Positions 10,590-19,875 of a stretch of DNA of 62,914 bases are shown piece by piece. Numbering within the stretch: the stretch's first letter is position 1; each line of letters begins with the position of its first letter. A program made the position numbers and the translations under genes. This stretch comes from Sphingobium cupriresistens (lineage in GTDB: Bacteria > Pseudomonadota > Alphaproteobacteria > Sphingomonadales > Sphingomonadaceae), in NCBI RefSeq assembly GCF_004152865.1, contig NZ_SEOO01000025.1, positions 1-62,914 on the forward strand. The letters run 5' to 3'. The notes under the pieces are model-generated. The model had not been told where the DNA came from, ran no database searches, and was given only the letters and a program-made list of their open reading frames with translations.

Positions 10590-10848
10590 TGGATGCGATC
10601 ACTATGGTTAAGGGAGGCTCCTTCACCCGCATTTTCGGCTATCTGTCGGGCGGGTGCATGCAGCGCATGCCCTCAACCGGCTCGAGTTCGATCGCCAGAC
10701 TTTTGGCCTCTTCGACCGTGATCACACCCTCATTCCGGACCTTTTCCATCGCTTCCGCAAGGATCCGACCAACTTCTTCGTCGCCATTTGCCGAAATGGT
10801 TGCGACCTAGGCGATCTCGCTATCCGCGCTGACCTTTCTGACAGGCGC
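10590..10848 (-). pseudogene. groEL: groEL remnant
   Basis: Read on the minus strand, this stretch encodes RKVSADSEIA, an amber stop (10807-10809), then [20 protein letters not shown] and [16 protein letters not shown] followed by ELEPVEGM. This is the central part of GroEL/Cpn60 (E. coli residues ~140-200). After VEGM the frame breaks. A piece PKMRV resembling the later EKMRVEFEDP segment follows another stop. Both flanks of the gene are missing. It is a decayed fragment of a chaperonin gene and sits among accessory genes. Confidence 0.85.
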
Positions 10849-10874
10849 GAATCCCGTTGCTGCTATGCAGCTCG

Positions 10875-11015
10875 TCAGGGCTCTTCGCCCAACCAGTCCC
10901 GGCGCCATAAGCGATGCGCTCGCCGGCGAATGGGAGCACCGCAATGACGGCACGTGCCGACATAGTTAAGACCATCCCAGGTTACGGCTGAGCGATGAGG
11001 AGCGTGCCGGTTCAT
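10875..11015 (-). CDS. Small CxxC protein (46 residues)
   Basis: This short gene encodes a basic 46-residue protein with one CRHCG zinc-knuckle-like motif (residues 22-26) in the context WDGLNYVGTCRHCGAPIRRR. Similar small, Arg-rich single-CxxC proteins are common in sphingomonads, and zinc binding by dimer formation is an inference. The start is chosen at the only in-frame ATG. The ribosome site is weak. It ends 27 bases before the groEL remnant. Confidence 0.5.
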   Translation of the reverse strand: MNRHAPHRSAVTWDGLNYVGTCRHCGAPIRRRAHRLWRRDWLGEEP

Positions 11016-11162
11016 CCAGCAAAATGGAAAATCTGGTCGCATTGAACATTTCCGTGCTGCGAGGCGAGTCCTCTGTCAGCAACCTCTCCGGCAAATCTTC
11101 GATATGGTTCTTTTCGCGATCATAGGATGGCCCGCACCTGCAATACCACTCGCCAGCATACC

Positions 11163-11570
11163 CTACTGAGGCGCAGCCCCGCCCTGAATCTTGGTTGCGA
11201 CCGCTTGGATGCGCTGCTGAAGGGCCGTGTCTGCCTGGGAAGCCGTGGCGATCTGGTTGAATTTCTCCGGTGTCAGCCCCGCACCCTGCACGGCGGCCGC
11301 CATCTTGGTCTGCTTATCCGTTTCGGGTATCGCAGTGTCCTGCTGGATCTTCTGAACCGACAGCGCAGCCTTCACATATTGTTCAAGTTCCGCGTCCGTA
11401 AAGCTCGCTGCTTGTCCAGGGGCGGAAGGCGCCGGCGCCGGCGCCGGTGGCGAGGCAGCGGGCGGAACAGTCGGACTGGTTGAATCCTGTGCGCGGGCAA
11501 TCCCGATGCTGCCAAGAAGAACTACAGCGCAGATGGCCCAGGCCGGTTTGATCGATTGAGTGAACATCAT
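11163..11570 (-). CDS. Secreted DUF4168 protein
   Basis: This 135-residue protein has a signal peptide (about residues 1-27, ending ARAQ) and a Pro/Ala-rich linker. A helical DUF4168 domain follows (FTDAELEQYVKAALSV, then KIQQD and AGLTPEKFNQIA). It should be periplasmic; the family's function is unknown. The start at the paired ATGs (11568-11570) is preferred over the open frame extending to 11606 because the signal peptide begins there. Confidence 0.75.
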   Translation of the reverse strand: MMFTQSIKPAWAICAVVLLGSIGIARAQDSTSPTVPPAASPPAPAPAPSAPGQAASFTDAELEQYVKAALSVQKIQQDTAIPETDKQTKMAAAVQGAGLTPEKFNQIATASQADTALQQRIQAVATKIQGGAAPQ

Positions 11571-11741
11571 TGGTTCTTTCCGTAGAGGCTGAACAACAAG
11601 GTTCATACTCTCGCGCCCTTAATCCAACCCCTTTATGGACCCGCGGTGCTTCGAACAGGACAAGACGACTAGTGCTCGCCTCCGCGCAGGAATTCTCGAA
11701 TGCGCCCTTTTGCTCGCGCTCAGCCATTCCGCCTGCGATTG

Positions 11742-12047
11742 TCAGCGTTTCCCCATCACATGCGCCCCAGGGTCGATGATCGTCACGGCGTCTTGCGAAG
11801 CGTTGGCGATCGCATCCGCCATCCCGAAGAGTTCGACCCGACCACCATCGTTGTAAATACGGCCAGCGACAGTTCCCCGGACAATGGCGCGGGCGCCTTT
11901 CTGGACTTTGAGATCACCGGCAATCGTGCCGTGGAGAATAAGCCGTCGGCCGCTGCATAACGTCGCGCCGCCGGTCACCATGCCATAGAGCGCCATGTCC
12001 TCCTGGATCTCCATCGGACCCTCGAGATTCTCATGGATTGCCTTCAC
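11742..12047 (-). CDS. Bactofilin-like polymer-forming protein
   Basis: This 101-residue protein shows the repeating short beta strands of the bactofilin fold, with rung-like units LILHGTIAGDLKV, RAIVRGTVAGRIY and RVELFGMADAI. Bactofilins form cytoplasmic filaments. This copy is at the short end for the family and lacks long tails, so filament formation is uncertain. GTG at 12047 is taken as start because a strong AGGAGG lies eight bases before it. Confidence 0.65.
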   Translation of the reverse strand: MKAIHENLEGPMEIQEDMALYGMVTGGATLCSGRRLILHGTIAGDLKVQKGARAIVRGTVAGRIYNDGGRVELFGMADAIANASQDAVTIIDPGAHVMGKR

Positions 12048-12104
12048 GTCCTTACCTCCTCATCCCTCCATATCCATGCGCTTGCTTCGCGCGTCCAGGC
12101 CGGA

Positions 12105-12289
12105 TCACAGACCGAACACAGCTTCGAGTTCGGCGATATGCTTGGCCGGCGGTGAACCGTCACAGAAATCCGCCCAGTCGATATAGCCCAGTTCGCGGAG
12201 CTTTCCCGCTACCGCATATCTGGTCTCGCCGTTGTCATTTGTTTCATCGCGTGTTTCAATGCCGTCAGGCGTTCATTCGTACTCTTCAT
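12105..12289 (-). pseudogene. Decayed or frameshifted small reading frame
   Basis: The last 35 codons before the stop at 12105 read as a plausible protein end (GKLRELGYIDWADFCDGSPP, then HIAELEAVFGL). The frame has no start codon and meets a TGA 20 codons further upstream. A separate ATG (near 12289) reads another frame for 26 codons. A frameshift or nonsense change in a small gene would explain this. No family is recognised. Confidence 0.35.
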
Positions 12290-12396
12290 AGTTGTTCCCT
12301 GCTTTGCCTGCCGGCCCCCGGATCCATACCATAAAAGCTGCCGTCGGAGGGCAAGAGGCCACACAGATGCAAAGCATTTGGACTGCCCGACACAGT

Positions 12397-12558
12397 TCAA
12401 GGTGGCTGTTCCGGGCTTTTCGTTTCCTTCGCAACACGCTCTTCATGAAGCTCGCGGGCGATCTGACGTCCCAGCAGCCGGGCAAGGCGTATGATCGCGG
12501 CATCTGCCTCAGGAGAGATTTTCGGTCTGTCTGCAGACCGGCGCGCCTTGGTTTTCAT
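12397..12558 (-). CDS. Small basic hypothetical protein
   Basis: This 53-residue protein starts MKTKARRSADRPKISPEADA and continues as an amphipathic helix rich in Arg and Glu. It has no membrane segment. The longer frame from 12708 has a composition unlike coding sequence here, so the start at Met51 of that frame is preferred. It may be a small DNA-binding or antitoxin-like protein, but no family is recognised. Confidence 0.45.
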   Translation of the reverse strand: MKTKARRSADRPKISPEADAAIIRLARLLGRQIARELHEERVAKETKSPEQPP

Positions 12559-12749
12559 GGCCGCGCATCCTGTCCGTGCGCGAAATGGGCCGGAATGGAT
12601 ACTGGGAACTGAGTGGCCAGGAGAGGAGGAAGAAAAGCGGGGAGGGGGAAATCGCATGAGCGGGCTGCTTCGTCGGAGCGGACAATAGCAGCTGGAGGTT
12701 TTGCCCAATCGTGATCCGTGCTAATCTTCTTTCCGGAAAGGCTCTGCTC

Positions 12750-13148
12750 ATGCAGGAAGTTAACGAACCTGATCAGACGGACGGGGCAGCCCCGCAAGCA
12801 CCGTCTCCGCGTGCTGCGGATTGGTTTTGGCGTCCCTGGTATGCCAAGCTCTACCTGGCCCTGACGCTGCTCTACTGGCTCGGCCACGAATTCATGATCA
12901 CTGTCCCCTACGATCAGCTGAACATCCCTCTTGCCAACACGATGGTGCTGCTGATCTTCGTGTTCAATCCGATCACTGTCATTGCAGTGCTGGGATATGG
13001 CTTCCTCAAGGCGAAGGTCGCATGCGGGGAATGGGTGATAACGCCGGGACCGCCTTCGCAAAGAACGGGGATCGATCCCTATACCGATCCATCCGACCCT
13101 CGATCGGGCGATATCCACTTTCGCCATATCGGCGTGATCCAGGACTGA
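12750..13148 (+). CDS. Two-helix membrane protein next to traG
   Basis: This 132-residue protein has a Pro-rich cytoplasmic N-terminus and two hydrophobic helices (about 31-48 and 61-85), then a polar tail. The ATG at 12750 is preferred over 12711 because the protein is acidic and soluble only from there. It converges on traG with a two-base gap. It lies on the opposite strand from the transfer operon, so it is not part of it. Function unknown. Confidence 0.6.
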   Translation: MQEVNEPDQTDGAAPQAPSPRAADWFWRPWYAKLYLALTLLYWLGHEFMITVPYDQLNIPLANTMVLLIFVFNPITVIAVLGYGFLKAKVACGEWVITPGPPSQRTGIDPYTDPSDPRSGDIHFRHIGVIQD

Positions 13149-13150
13149 CA

Positions 13151-16100
13151 TCATGGATCCCGCCGCTCTTTAAAGCTCGGATCGCCGTCTTCCATTCCAT
13201 TGTCGCGATCAAGAAACAGCCGTCCGGAACTCAGGATTGACGACTGCTCTATTGACATGACCGGACCCGTGACATCGACTGTGCCACGGCCAGCATCCGC
13301 CTGTCTTAAATACCGGTTTCGCAGACCATCGTTTCCAAGCACCTTCTCGCTGAGTTCCTGGGCAAAAGTCTGTTCGGGACGGCCGGAACGAGCTGCGGCT
13401 TTCTCTGCGGATGCGATGGCCTCCCGAACATCATAGTTTACAATGTCGACTGAAGAGCGCGCAGAGACGGCCGCAATACCGCGATCGGAAATGTCGGCGC
13501 TCAACTTGCCGGTCAACGAACCTGCGGCACTGCTCTTGGCAACACCGCTCTTGGCGCCATCGCCATCTTTTTCGTCGCTGCCCTTGCTGCCGGAGCCAAC
13601 GCCGCGCGATGCTGAAGCCGTGAGATCGCCGGAGATGCTCTGACTGTCCGCGGTTGAGTGCTCCGCCGACCGCGAAAGCGACCGCTGCCATCCGGTCTGA
13701 ACCATGATCGCGGTGACATCGCGCTCGAGCGTATCGGCGACCTGCGGCTTGAGCCGCCAGTTGCCGCGCCGATCCATCTCGAACCCACCGCGAAGCCAAT
13801 TGGCCATGGCAGCCTGACCCTCGGCGCCGCTGCCCAGGAAATGCTCAATCGTATCGGGGCCCGCCTGCTTGCCGGCCTCGAACCGCGTGCTGGTGTCATT
13901 GCGCGCCGACTGGCTGAACCCGGTGCTGCTGGAAACCAGCAGGTCATTGTGCGCGAAGCTGAAGCGCGCGTGCCCGCCACTGGCGATCGCACCGAGCTGG
14001 CCCTCGTTGATGAGGCCGCCGCGCCACATCTGCGCCGCAAGCTCCGGTGTCAGGTTGAGGCTGACATCGCCATTCTGGCTCATCGCGATCTGTCGCTTGG
14101 ACATCTCGACGCCATGCGCACGCAGGAGCGCCTGCGTACGGGTGAGACGCTCCTTGTCGACGATCCCCGTCAGCCGCTCGTTGCGGGCGCGGTCGGCGAC
14201 CCCTTCCGCGCCGCCTTCGGCCATATCGACCTGGTTGCCGGCGGTGCCGGCGAGCGCGCGGATAAAGGAATCAAGCCGCGCGGCCTCACGAACCGATACG
14301 CCCGCCGCCGCCGCGCCTTCGGCAAAGCCGGCATTGTCGGCCTGTCGCCGCTGTTCGCCGATCTGCGCATTGCTGCGCACGCCGTCGGGACCGCTCTCCC
14401 GCTGGGCGTCGAGCTTGCCCGAGCGTTCTGCAAAATCATAGCCGGCAGCCTCCCTCGTGCGCCCATAGACGCTCGTACCCTCCCGTGCCGCCTCTGCGGT
14501 CGCACCATCGGCCGTGCCGACCTGAACCGCGGCATTGTAGCTTTCCAGCGCGCGCAGCACCTGTGCCTCGTTGCGCCCGGTCGAACGCGACAGCTGGCTG
14601 ATCGCCGTCGATCGCGCCTCGCCGGACAACGCATTGATGAATCCGATGCGCCGGCTGGTCTCGGTGACGGAAAGCCCGAGCATCGCGGCCGCCTGCCGCT
14701 GCCCCTGATTGCCACCTGTCCGATGCGCCTGCTCGGTCGCGACGTTGCCGCGTTCTACGGCGGCCACCCTGTCGCCGGCATAGTCGCGCCGCCCTTCCAT
14801 CGCGCCGACCTGCGTTTGCGCTGCGGTCAAATCGTTGCGCAGCATCTGTTCCTGATCGAAGGCATTGGCGGTGATCTTGGCGAAGGTCGGATCGGCGCTT
14901 GCCTGCCCGATCACTGTAGACGCCTTCAGAGCGGCATCCCTGGCATCATAACCGTTGCGCTCGAAATGCCGCTGGGCACCCGATTGCATCATGTCATAGG
15001 CACGTTGGTCGCCGAACGCCTTCCATTGCACCATGTTCTGCGCAAAAGCGGCAAAGGCCCGCTCTCCGGATTGCCCTTCCCCAAAGTAGCTCGTGCCGAG
15101 TTTACGCAGCGCGTCGCTCTGCGCAAAACCATGGATCGCTGTCGTTGCGGCATTGCTGCGTATCGCGCGCGCGATGGCAGGATCGCTCAGATCCCGTCCG
15201 ACAAGCGCAGGGGACAGGCCGCCCAGTTCCCGCGCCGCATCGGTCCGCCCCAAGCCGAATGCCGCAGTCCCCGCCGCGCCGCCGCCGTGCTCGCCCATGA
15301 CGGTTCCGGCGGCCCCAAACGCCCGGTCGAGGCCAAAGCTGCTGCGCTCGCCAAAATCGCCAAACCCTGACGAAGCCGAACGCCGCGTCTGGGTACCGCT
15401 GGCAGAAGCCTGCGCTTCGAGCGCGGAGGCATAGCCCTCGCTGGTGCCCACCGTCGCCGCCGCCATGCTGCCCTGACCCTGCACGCCGAGCATGCCTGAG
15501 GTGAAGGCAGTGAACATATTGCCGGAGAAGCGGAACACAGTGAACACGAAGGCGCCGGCAAGACCTGCCGCCGCGGTCCGGAACGAGCCGAAGATGGCGA
15601 GCGCTTTCATCGCGGCCGATGGTGCGAGGATCCAGCTGTCGGCCGCGACATTGGTGGCGCGCAACTCCGCCAGCACGTCCATCGCCCGCCCCAGGGTCAA
15701 CTGATAGATACCCGCGTCGATGACGCCCCAGAGCGCCACGAACACGAACAGCCCCAATGCGAAGCTCGCGACCCTGAGGTTGATCGGCGTCAGGATGAAG
15801 AGCAGCGCGATCGGCATCATCATCAGCATGATGGCGAAGACCGAGGCGCGAATGGTCGGCATCCACTCATTGGCGGTCGAGAGCGTCGCCAGGCCGTTGG
15901 ATTCGATCGCCCGGTTCGCCATCACCCGCGCGGTCGCCGCCGGGGAGTCCTCGAACAGGACGTCGCCGACGGTCTGTCCCAGCAGGACGTTTGTCAGGAA
16001 CTTCTGTCGGCTCATCGATTGCCCGAGCATCATGTCGCCGAGCGCGTCGATCTGCTGGCGACAGCGGTCACGCTGGGTTGCCTGGGTCACGTCGAAGCCG

Positions 16101-16927
16101 GTACGGGCACAGACCTGGTCGCTATAGGCGTCGAACAACGTGCTGTCAGCCAACCGATCCGCAATATAACCCCAGGCCGCATCGCAGCTCATCGTCGTCC
16201 CGGCCTTGTCGCTTGCGGTATAGACTGTCGAAAATGTCGCCGGGCCGGCCATCGCCGCGAACGAGGCGGGAAGGTCGGTCGAGGTCCGGAAGAGCTGATC
16301 GTCATCGACGCCATAGGCGGGCGAAACACGCGCCACCGGATAGCATTGCCGCACATAGTCTTTCACTGTCGCATCAAGGAAGGTGTCGACGATCGGACTG
16401 CGCGGACTGACCGCGTTCAGGAACAGATCGAAGGCATGACCGCCAGCACCGAACTCCAGCTTCGCGCCCGGATCGGTCGTGTTGTCGTCGATCGTCTCGG
16501 CAAGCGCGCGCTCCATGAGGTTGGTGACGCCTGCGACCAACACGATGAGATTGGGAACGCCTCCGACCGGCTGGTAGGCGTTGCGCACCCGGTCATAGAT
16601 GTGGACCGTGCCCGTCGTGGCGATCATTCCCACGAACAAGCCGATGCCGATCAGCATCTGGAATCCGAAGGCGACGAGCCCCATGCCGGAACCCTTGATG
16701 CTCGCCAGCATCGCGCCCATGGCGATACCGGCCACCGCGATGATCACGACCAGCGTCTCGTAGCGCGGATCGCTGAAGATCATGGCGACGAGGTGAAAGG
16801 CATCGACCGTTTCGGAAAAACCGTCCCAGGTGTGATAGCTGGCATCGATCGCCAGTGCGGGCGTGGCGCTCAGAAAGCCCAGGAGAGCGACTAGGAAGCG
16901 GATGAAGCGGCGCATGACGATCCTCAC
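13151..16927 (-). CDS. traG: Conjugal transfer protein TraG (mating pair stabilisation)
   Basis: This 1258-residue inner membrane protein is the TraG of an F-type system. It has a signal-like N-terminus, membrane segments near 45-110 and several more between about 365 and 480. A long soluble, periplasmic Gln/Ala/Ser-rich C-terminal part follows. TraG of F stabilises mating pairs and takes part in entry exclusion; F TraG is 938 residues, so this form is longer. The start overlaps the traH stop as ATGA, and it is the last gene of the transfer operon. Confidence 0.9.
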   Translation of the reverse strand: MRIVMRRFIRFLVALLGFLSATPALAIDASYHTWDGFSETVDAFHLVAMIFSDPRYETLVVIIAVAGIAMGAMLASIKGSGMGLVAFGFQMLIGIGLFVGMIATTGTVHIYDRVRNAYQPVGGVPNLIVLVAGVTNLMERALAETIDDNTTDPGAKLEFGAGGHAFDLFLNAVSPRSPIVDTFLDATVKDYVRQCYPVARVSPAYGVDDDQLFRTSTDLPASFAAMAGPATFSTVYTASDKAGTTMSCDAAWGYIADRLADSTLFDAYSDQVCARTGFDVTQATQRDRCRQQIDALGDMMLGQSMSRQKFLTNVLLGQTVGDVLFEDSPAATARVMANRAIESNGLATLSTANEWMPTIRASVFAIMLMMMPIALLFILTPINLRVASFALGLFVFVALWGVIDAGIYQLTLGRAMDVLAELRATNVAADSWILAPSAAMKALAIFGSFRTAAAGLAGAFVFTVFRFSGNMFTAFTSGMLGVQGQGSMAAATVGTSEGYASALEAQASASGTQTRRSASSGFGDFGERSSFGLDRAFGAAGTVMGEHGGGAAGTAAFGLGRTDAARELGGLSPALVGRDLSDPAIARAIRSNAATTAIHGFAQSDALRKLGTSYFGEGQSGERAFAAFAQNMVQWKAFGDQRAYDMMQSGAQRHFERNGYDARDAALKASTVIGQASADPTFAKITANAFDQEQMLRNDLTAAQTQVGAMEGRRDYAGDRVAAVERGNVATEQAHRTGGNQGQRQAAAMLGLSVTETSRRIGFINALSGEARSTAISQLSRSTGRNEAQVLRALESYNAAVQVGTADGATAEAAREGTSVYGRTREAAGYDFAERSGKLDAQRESGPDGVRSNAQIGEQRRQADNAGFAEGAAAAGVSVREAARLDSFIRALAGTAGNQVDMAEGGAEGVADRARNERLTGIVDKERLTRTQALLRAHGVEMSKRQIAMSQNGDVSLNLTPELAAQMWRGGLINEGQLGAIASGGHARFSFAHNDLLVSSSTGFSQSARNDTSTRFEAGKQAGPDTIEHFLGSGAEGQAAMANWLRGGFEMDRRGNWRLKPQVADTLERDVTAIMVQTGWQRSLSRSAEHSTADSQSISGDLTASASRGVGSGSKGSDEKDGDGAKSGVAKSSAAGSLTGKLSADISDRGIAAVSARSSVDIVNYDVREAIASAEKAAARSGRPEQTFAQELSEKVLGNDGLRNRYLRQADAGRGTVDVTGPVMSIEQSSILSSGRLFLDRDNGMEDGDPSFKERRDP

Positions 16928-18348
16928 CGGTTGCGATTGGCATTGGCGCCCGCGGCGTCGCGGGCATCCCGGTCGCGTTGGCGCACGACGCCGGCATAGC
17001 TCGCCGACAGGTTCGCCTGGCTCATCGCCGCCATGTAGGACTGGCGCATCTGCGCGCGCTGGCGCAGAACCTCGTCGCGCAACTCGCGCAACTGCTCGAT
17101 GCCCTTGGTCAGGATGCGGGTCTGGCAGATGTTGGTGTTCTCGGCATCGGCGGCGCCCGCGGTGGTTGCACCGCGCTCCGCATTCTGCAGCGCGAAGTCA
17201 ATCGACCGGGTGAGGTCGTTGAGCATCTGATAGGCAAGGGTGAGCGCGACCAGTTCGTCGGTATCGGCGATCACGCTGTCGGTCAGCCCCTGCCGCACGC
17301 CCCATTCCAGAAGACGATAGACCGGCAGGGTCCGCACATTGGCGACGAACTGCTTTTCCTCCGTGGTCAGCGCCGCGCGCGTCCGGATCTTGGCCGCGAC
17401 CGTCTCCATCCTTTCCCGCGCCAGCACCAGAGCGCCGCGCCCGGCGCCGTTCACCGAGCAATCCGCGGCGGTCGCGGGAATGTTGAGCGCGCGGGTCGGG
17501 ACGCGGCCGGTCAGGAAGTCGTCGGCGCTCTCGGTATCCTGGCGCGGACAGGCGGGAATGGCCGAGAAGATCGGCACCTTGTCGTTCGCATCCCAGCGCA
17601 TGTAGACGTCACCCACCCGGGCACGCATGACGCCGGCCCAGTCGGACGCGCCGACCCGCGCGGCGGCATGCGCGAGCAGCGAGCCGGTCTTGAAAATGTC
17701 CGTGACCTCCGCCGGGCAATTGGCGAGCGCATCTTTCAGATCCTCGGTCGGATTGCCCTTGTTGGCCTGGATCTTCTCGCGGCTCTGCTGCCAGCTATTG
17801 GCATAGCCTTCGCGGATCGACTTGTAGCCGGTCATCTCCTCGACGATGCCGGACATGTTGTCGTCGCCCTTGGCGATCTGGACCATGCGGTTGGCGAGCC
17901 GGCAGTCGTTCACCTGGATCGAGTTCAGGAAATTGGTCGCCGCCTCCATCTTCGAGAGGATATTCCCCATTTTCTCGTCCAGCGTTTCAAGAAGATACTG
18001 GAAGGCGACCGCCGGCGCGGCCTGGAGGATCGTCTCCAGCTTCTGGACAAGATAGTCGGGGTCGAGAAACGACATGCCGCCCAGAAACATGTCGATGCCG
18101 CCGCAGCCCGCCTTCACCTTGGGCAAGGTGAGGCTCATCAGATAATCGTCATGGACATCGACCCGGCCCGACATGCCGCCCGCGGTCACATAGCCGCGGG
18201 TCTGGTCCTCGAAACTGCCCGGCGAGGTGTAGGTGACATTGTCGAACCAGCTCTCGGCCCAGCTTTGCGCATGCGCTGGAACCGCATGTCCGCACGAGGC
18301 GGCGATCAGGCAGAGGGCAAGGGTCGAACGACGAAGATAATGTCCCAT
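16924..18348 (-). CDS. traH: Conjugal transfer protein TraH
   Basis: This 474-residue periplasmic protein has a signal peptide (cut near AHA at 27), then the TraH pattern of GGMSGRVDVHDDYLMSLTLP and a Cys-Gly-Gly motif. A helical middle and C-terminal coiled coil follow. TraH acts in F-pilus assembly and extension. The length is close to F TraH (458). Its stop overlaps the traG start. A 46-base gap with a second possible ribosome site separates it from the upstream thioredoxin-like gene. Confidence 0.92.
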   Translation of the reverse strand: MGHYLRRSTLALCLIAASCGHAVPAHAQSWAESWFDNVTYTSPGSFEDQTRGYVTAGGMSGRVDVHDDYLMSLTLPKVKAGCGGIDMFLGGMSFLDPDYLVQKLETILQAAPAVAFQYLLETLDEKMGNILSKMEAATNFLNSIQVNDCRLANRMVQIAKGDDNMSGIVEEMTGYKSIREGYANSWQQSREKIQANKGNPTEDLKDALANCPAEVTDIFKTGSLLAHAAARVGASDWAGVMRARVGDVYMRWDANDKVPIFSAIPACPRQDTESADDFLTGRVPTRALNIPATAADCSVNGAGRGALVLARERMETVAAKIRTRAALTTEEKQFVANVRTLPVYRLLEWGVRQGLTDSVIADTDELVALTLAYQMLNDLTRSIDFALQNAERGATTAGAADAENTNICQTRILTKGIEQLRELRDEVLRQRAQMRQSYMAAMSQANLSASYAGVVRQRDRDARDAAGANANRNR

Positions 18349-18394
18349 GGCAGGCTTCCTGATGAGGAGGAAGGGTGACGCCGCCCCGCCATGA

Positions 18395-18997
18395 TCAGCG
18401 TCCCTTCGGGCTGGAGGAGGCCGGCGCCCTCACGCCGACGATCCCGGTGAATTTCGACATGGCACGCACGCCGACAGCAGCCCGGGCGCCGGTGAGCATC
18501 CGGGCGGCAAGCCAGGCATTGCGCGCGATATTGGCTTCGTGATCGGTGCCGATCGCAATGGGCACCATGCGGTTCGGCTCGCTTAGCGGGCGCACCCATG
18601 CGACCGGGTTGCCGACCCACGGGAGACCGAGCCGTCCCGACCGCAGCATCGCCTCCTGCGCGCCGATGGTTCGAACCTGCCACCCGTAGTGAGTGCGGAA
18701 TGCCTGGAGCTTTGCCCAGAGATCGCCGCAGGGCAGGCAGCCCGGCGCGGTGCTGATCTCGATCACATAAAGCGATGCCTGGCTGCGTAGCATGGTCTGG
18801 AAGTCGGGGGGGAAGTCACGCGTCACCGGTACACGGGAAAGCCACAGGCGCATGTCGGCGGGTGTCGATACCGGATGGACTGCCGCCCGCATCGCGACCT
18901 CCCGACTCACCTGCTGCGCATCGGCCATCGCCGGCAGCACTAGCGAGCCCAGGATCATTAGCATCGTCGCGAGCCGAACTCGCCCGTGGCGCCTCAC
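18395..18997 (-). CDS. Periplasmic thioredoxin-like protein of the transfer operon
   Basis: This 200-residue protein has a signal peptide and one redox-like motif, APGCLPCGDLW, with Cys87 and Cys90. A thioredoxin-fold core surrounds it. It resembles TraF/TrbB-type proteins that help form disulfides in Cys-rich transfer proteins such as TraN and TraU. Its start overlaps the traF stop by four bases. It is one of three CxxC thiol proteins in the operon. Confidence 0.75.
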   Translation of the reverse strand: MRRHGRVRLATMLMILGSLVLPAMADAQQVSREVAMRAAVHPVSTPADMRLWLSRVPVTRDFPPDFQTMLRSQASLYVIEISTAPGCLPCGDLWAKLQAFRTHYGWQVRTIGAQEAMLRSGRLGLPWVGNPVAWVRPLSEPNRMVPIAIGTDHEANIARNAWLAARMLTGARAAVGVRAMSKFTGIVGVRAPASSSPKGR

Positions 18998-19875
18998 GGC
19001 CTGGGCTCTCTTGCATCGATGAGATCACCGCCGAGAACGCGCGGATCGGTGGACGACACCGGACCATTGGCGAGCGCGTCGAAGAACCCGTTCTCCTCGC
19101 CCGCGCCGGTCAGCCATTGCTCGGGCCGGATATCACCGCTCAGCAATCGCACCGCCTGATAGGCCATCTGCGCGATGTTGGGATAAGTCTCGACCCCGGC
19201 GGCGATCACCATGCGCTGGGCACTGTTCCTGCGAATGACCATGGTGGTGGGCGTCACTTCGACCCCGAAACGCTGGCCAAGCTCGGGTTTGCGGTCGAGG
19301 TCCATGAGGCTCACCTGCCAGCCCATTTCGTCCTGGAAGCGCTGCACGATCGGCCACTGCACCTTGCAGTAACCGCAGGAAGTGCGGGCGAACATCACAA
19401 GCGCGAACTCTCCCGCGTGCGCGCGCAGATACTGGCGGCGCACCTGGTCCTTCTGGGCGCCGAGCGCATCGCGGGCCTCGCCGACCAAAGGATTGGCGGC
19501 TCTCGCATTGAGCTCGGGATGGGTCAGCATGGCAAGCTGGGTGACGCCGGCGAAGGCGCGGGCCTTGCGCCGCGCAAAATCCTGCAGGCGCCAGAAATCG
19601 GCGACGGCATCGACGGTGAGCACGGTCGCCGCATAGTCGCGCTGCTGCTCGATCAGTGTGCGGATCTTCGGCGGCGTCCAGGTCGCCAGTTCGGCTATAG
19701 GCGGGATTACCGGCTTCACCAGAGCGTCAGGATCGGGCTTCTCCTGCTCTGCCTTGGGCGGTGCCTGATACCACCAATAGCCGCGCGCTTCGCGATCCGC
19801 GGCGCCCGTGGATTGCGCGGCTGCCGATCCTGCCAGGAGAAGGGCCGCGCCTGCGATCACAGCGAGCCGCTTCAC
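18994..19875 (-). CDS. traF: Conjugal transfer protein TraF (thioredoxin-like)
   Basis: This 293-residue protein has a signal peptide (to about residue 20), a YWWY aromatic motif typical of TraF, a helical middle and a C-terminal thioredoxin domain. Its active-site-like CGYC spans 167-170 and the cis-Pro motif is VTPTTMV. F TraF itself lacks CxxC, but many TraF proteins of other F-type systems keep it. It probably assists pilus assembly in the periplasm. It is preceded by the S26 peptidase gene with an overlap. Confidence 0.9.
   Translation of the reverse strand: MKRLAVIAGAALLLAGSAAAQSTGAADREARGYWWYQAPPKAEQEKPDPDALVKPVIPPIAELATWTPPKIRTLIEQQRDYAATVLTVDAVADFWRLQDFARRKARAFAGVTQLAMLTHPELNARAANPLVGEARDALGAQKDQVRRQYLRAHAGEFALVMFARTSCGYCKVQWPIVQRFQDEMGWQVSLMDLDRKPELGQRFGVEVTPTTMVIRRNSAQRMVIAAGVETYPNIAQMAYQAVRLLSGDIRPEQWLTGAGEENGFFDALANGPVSSTDPRVLGGDLIDAREPRP

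Noticed and set aside
13658..15370. Plus-strand frame of 570 codons opposite traG
   Set aside because: Arg/Pro/Ala-rich composition without any domain, and traG is well supported.
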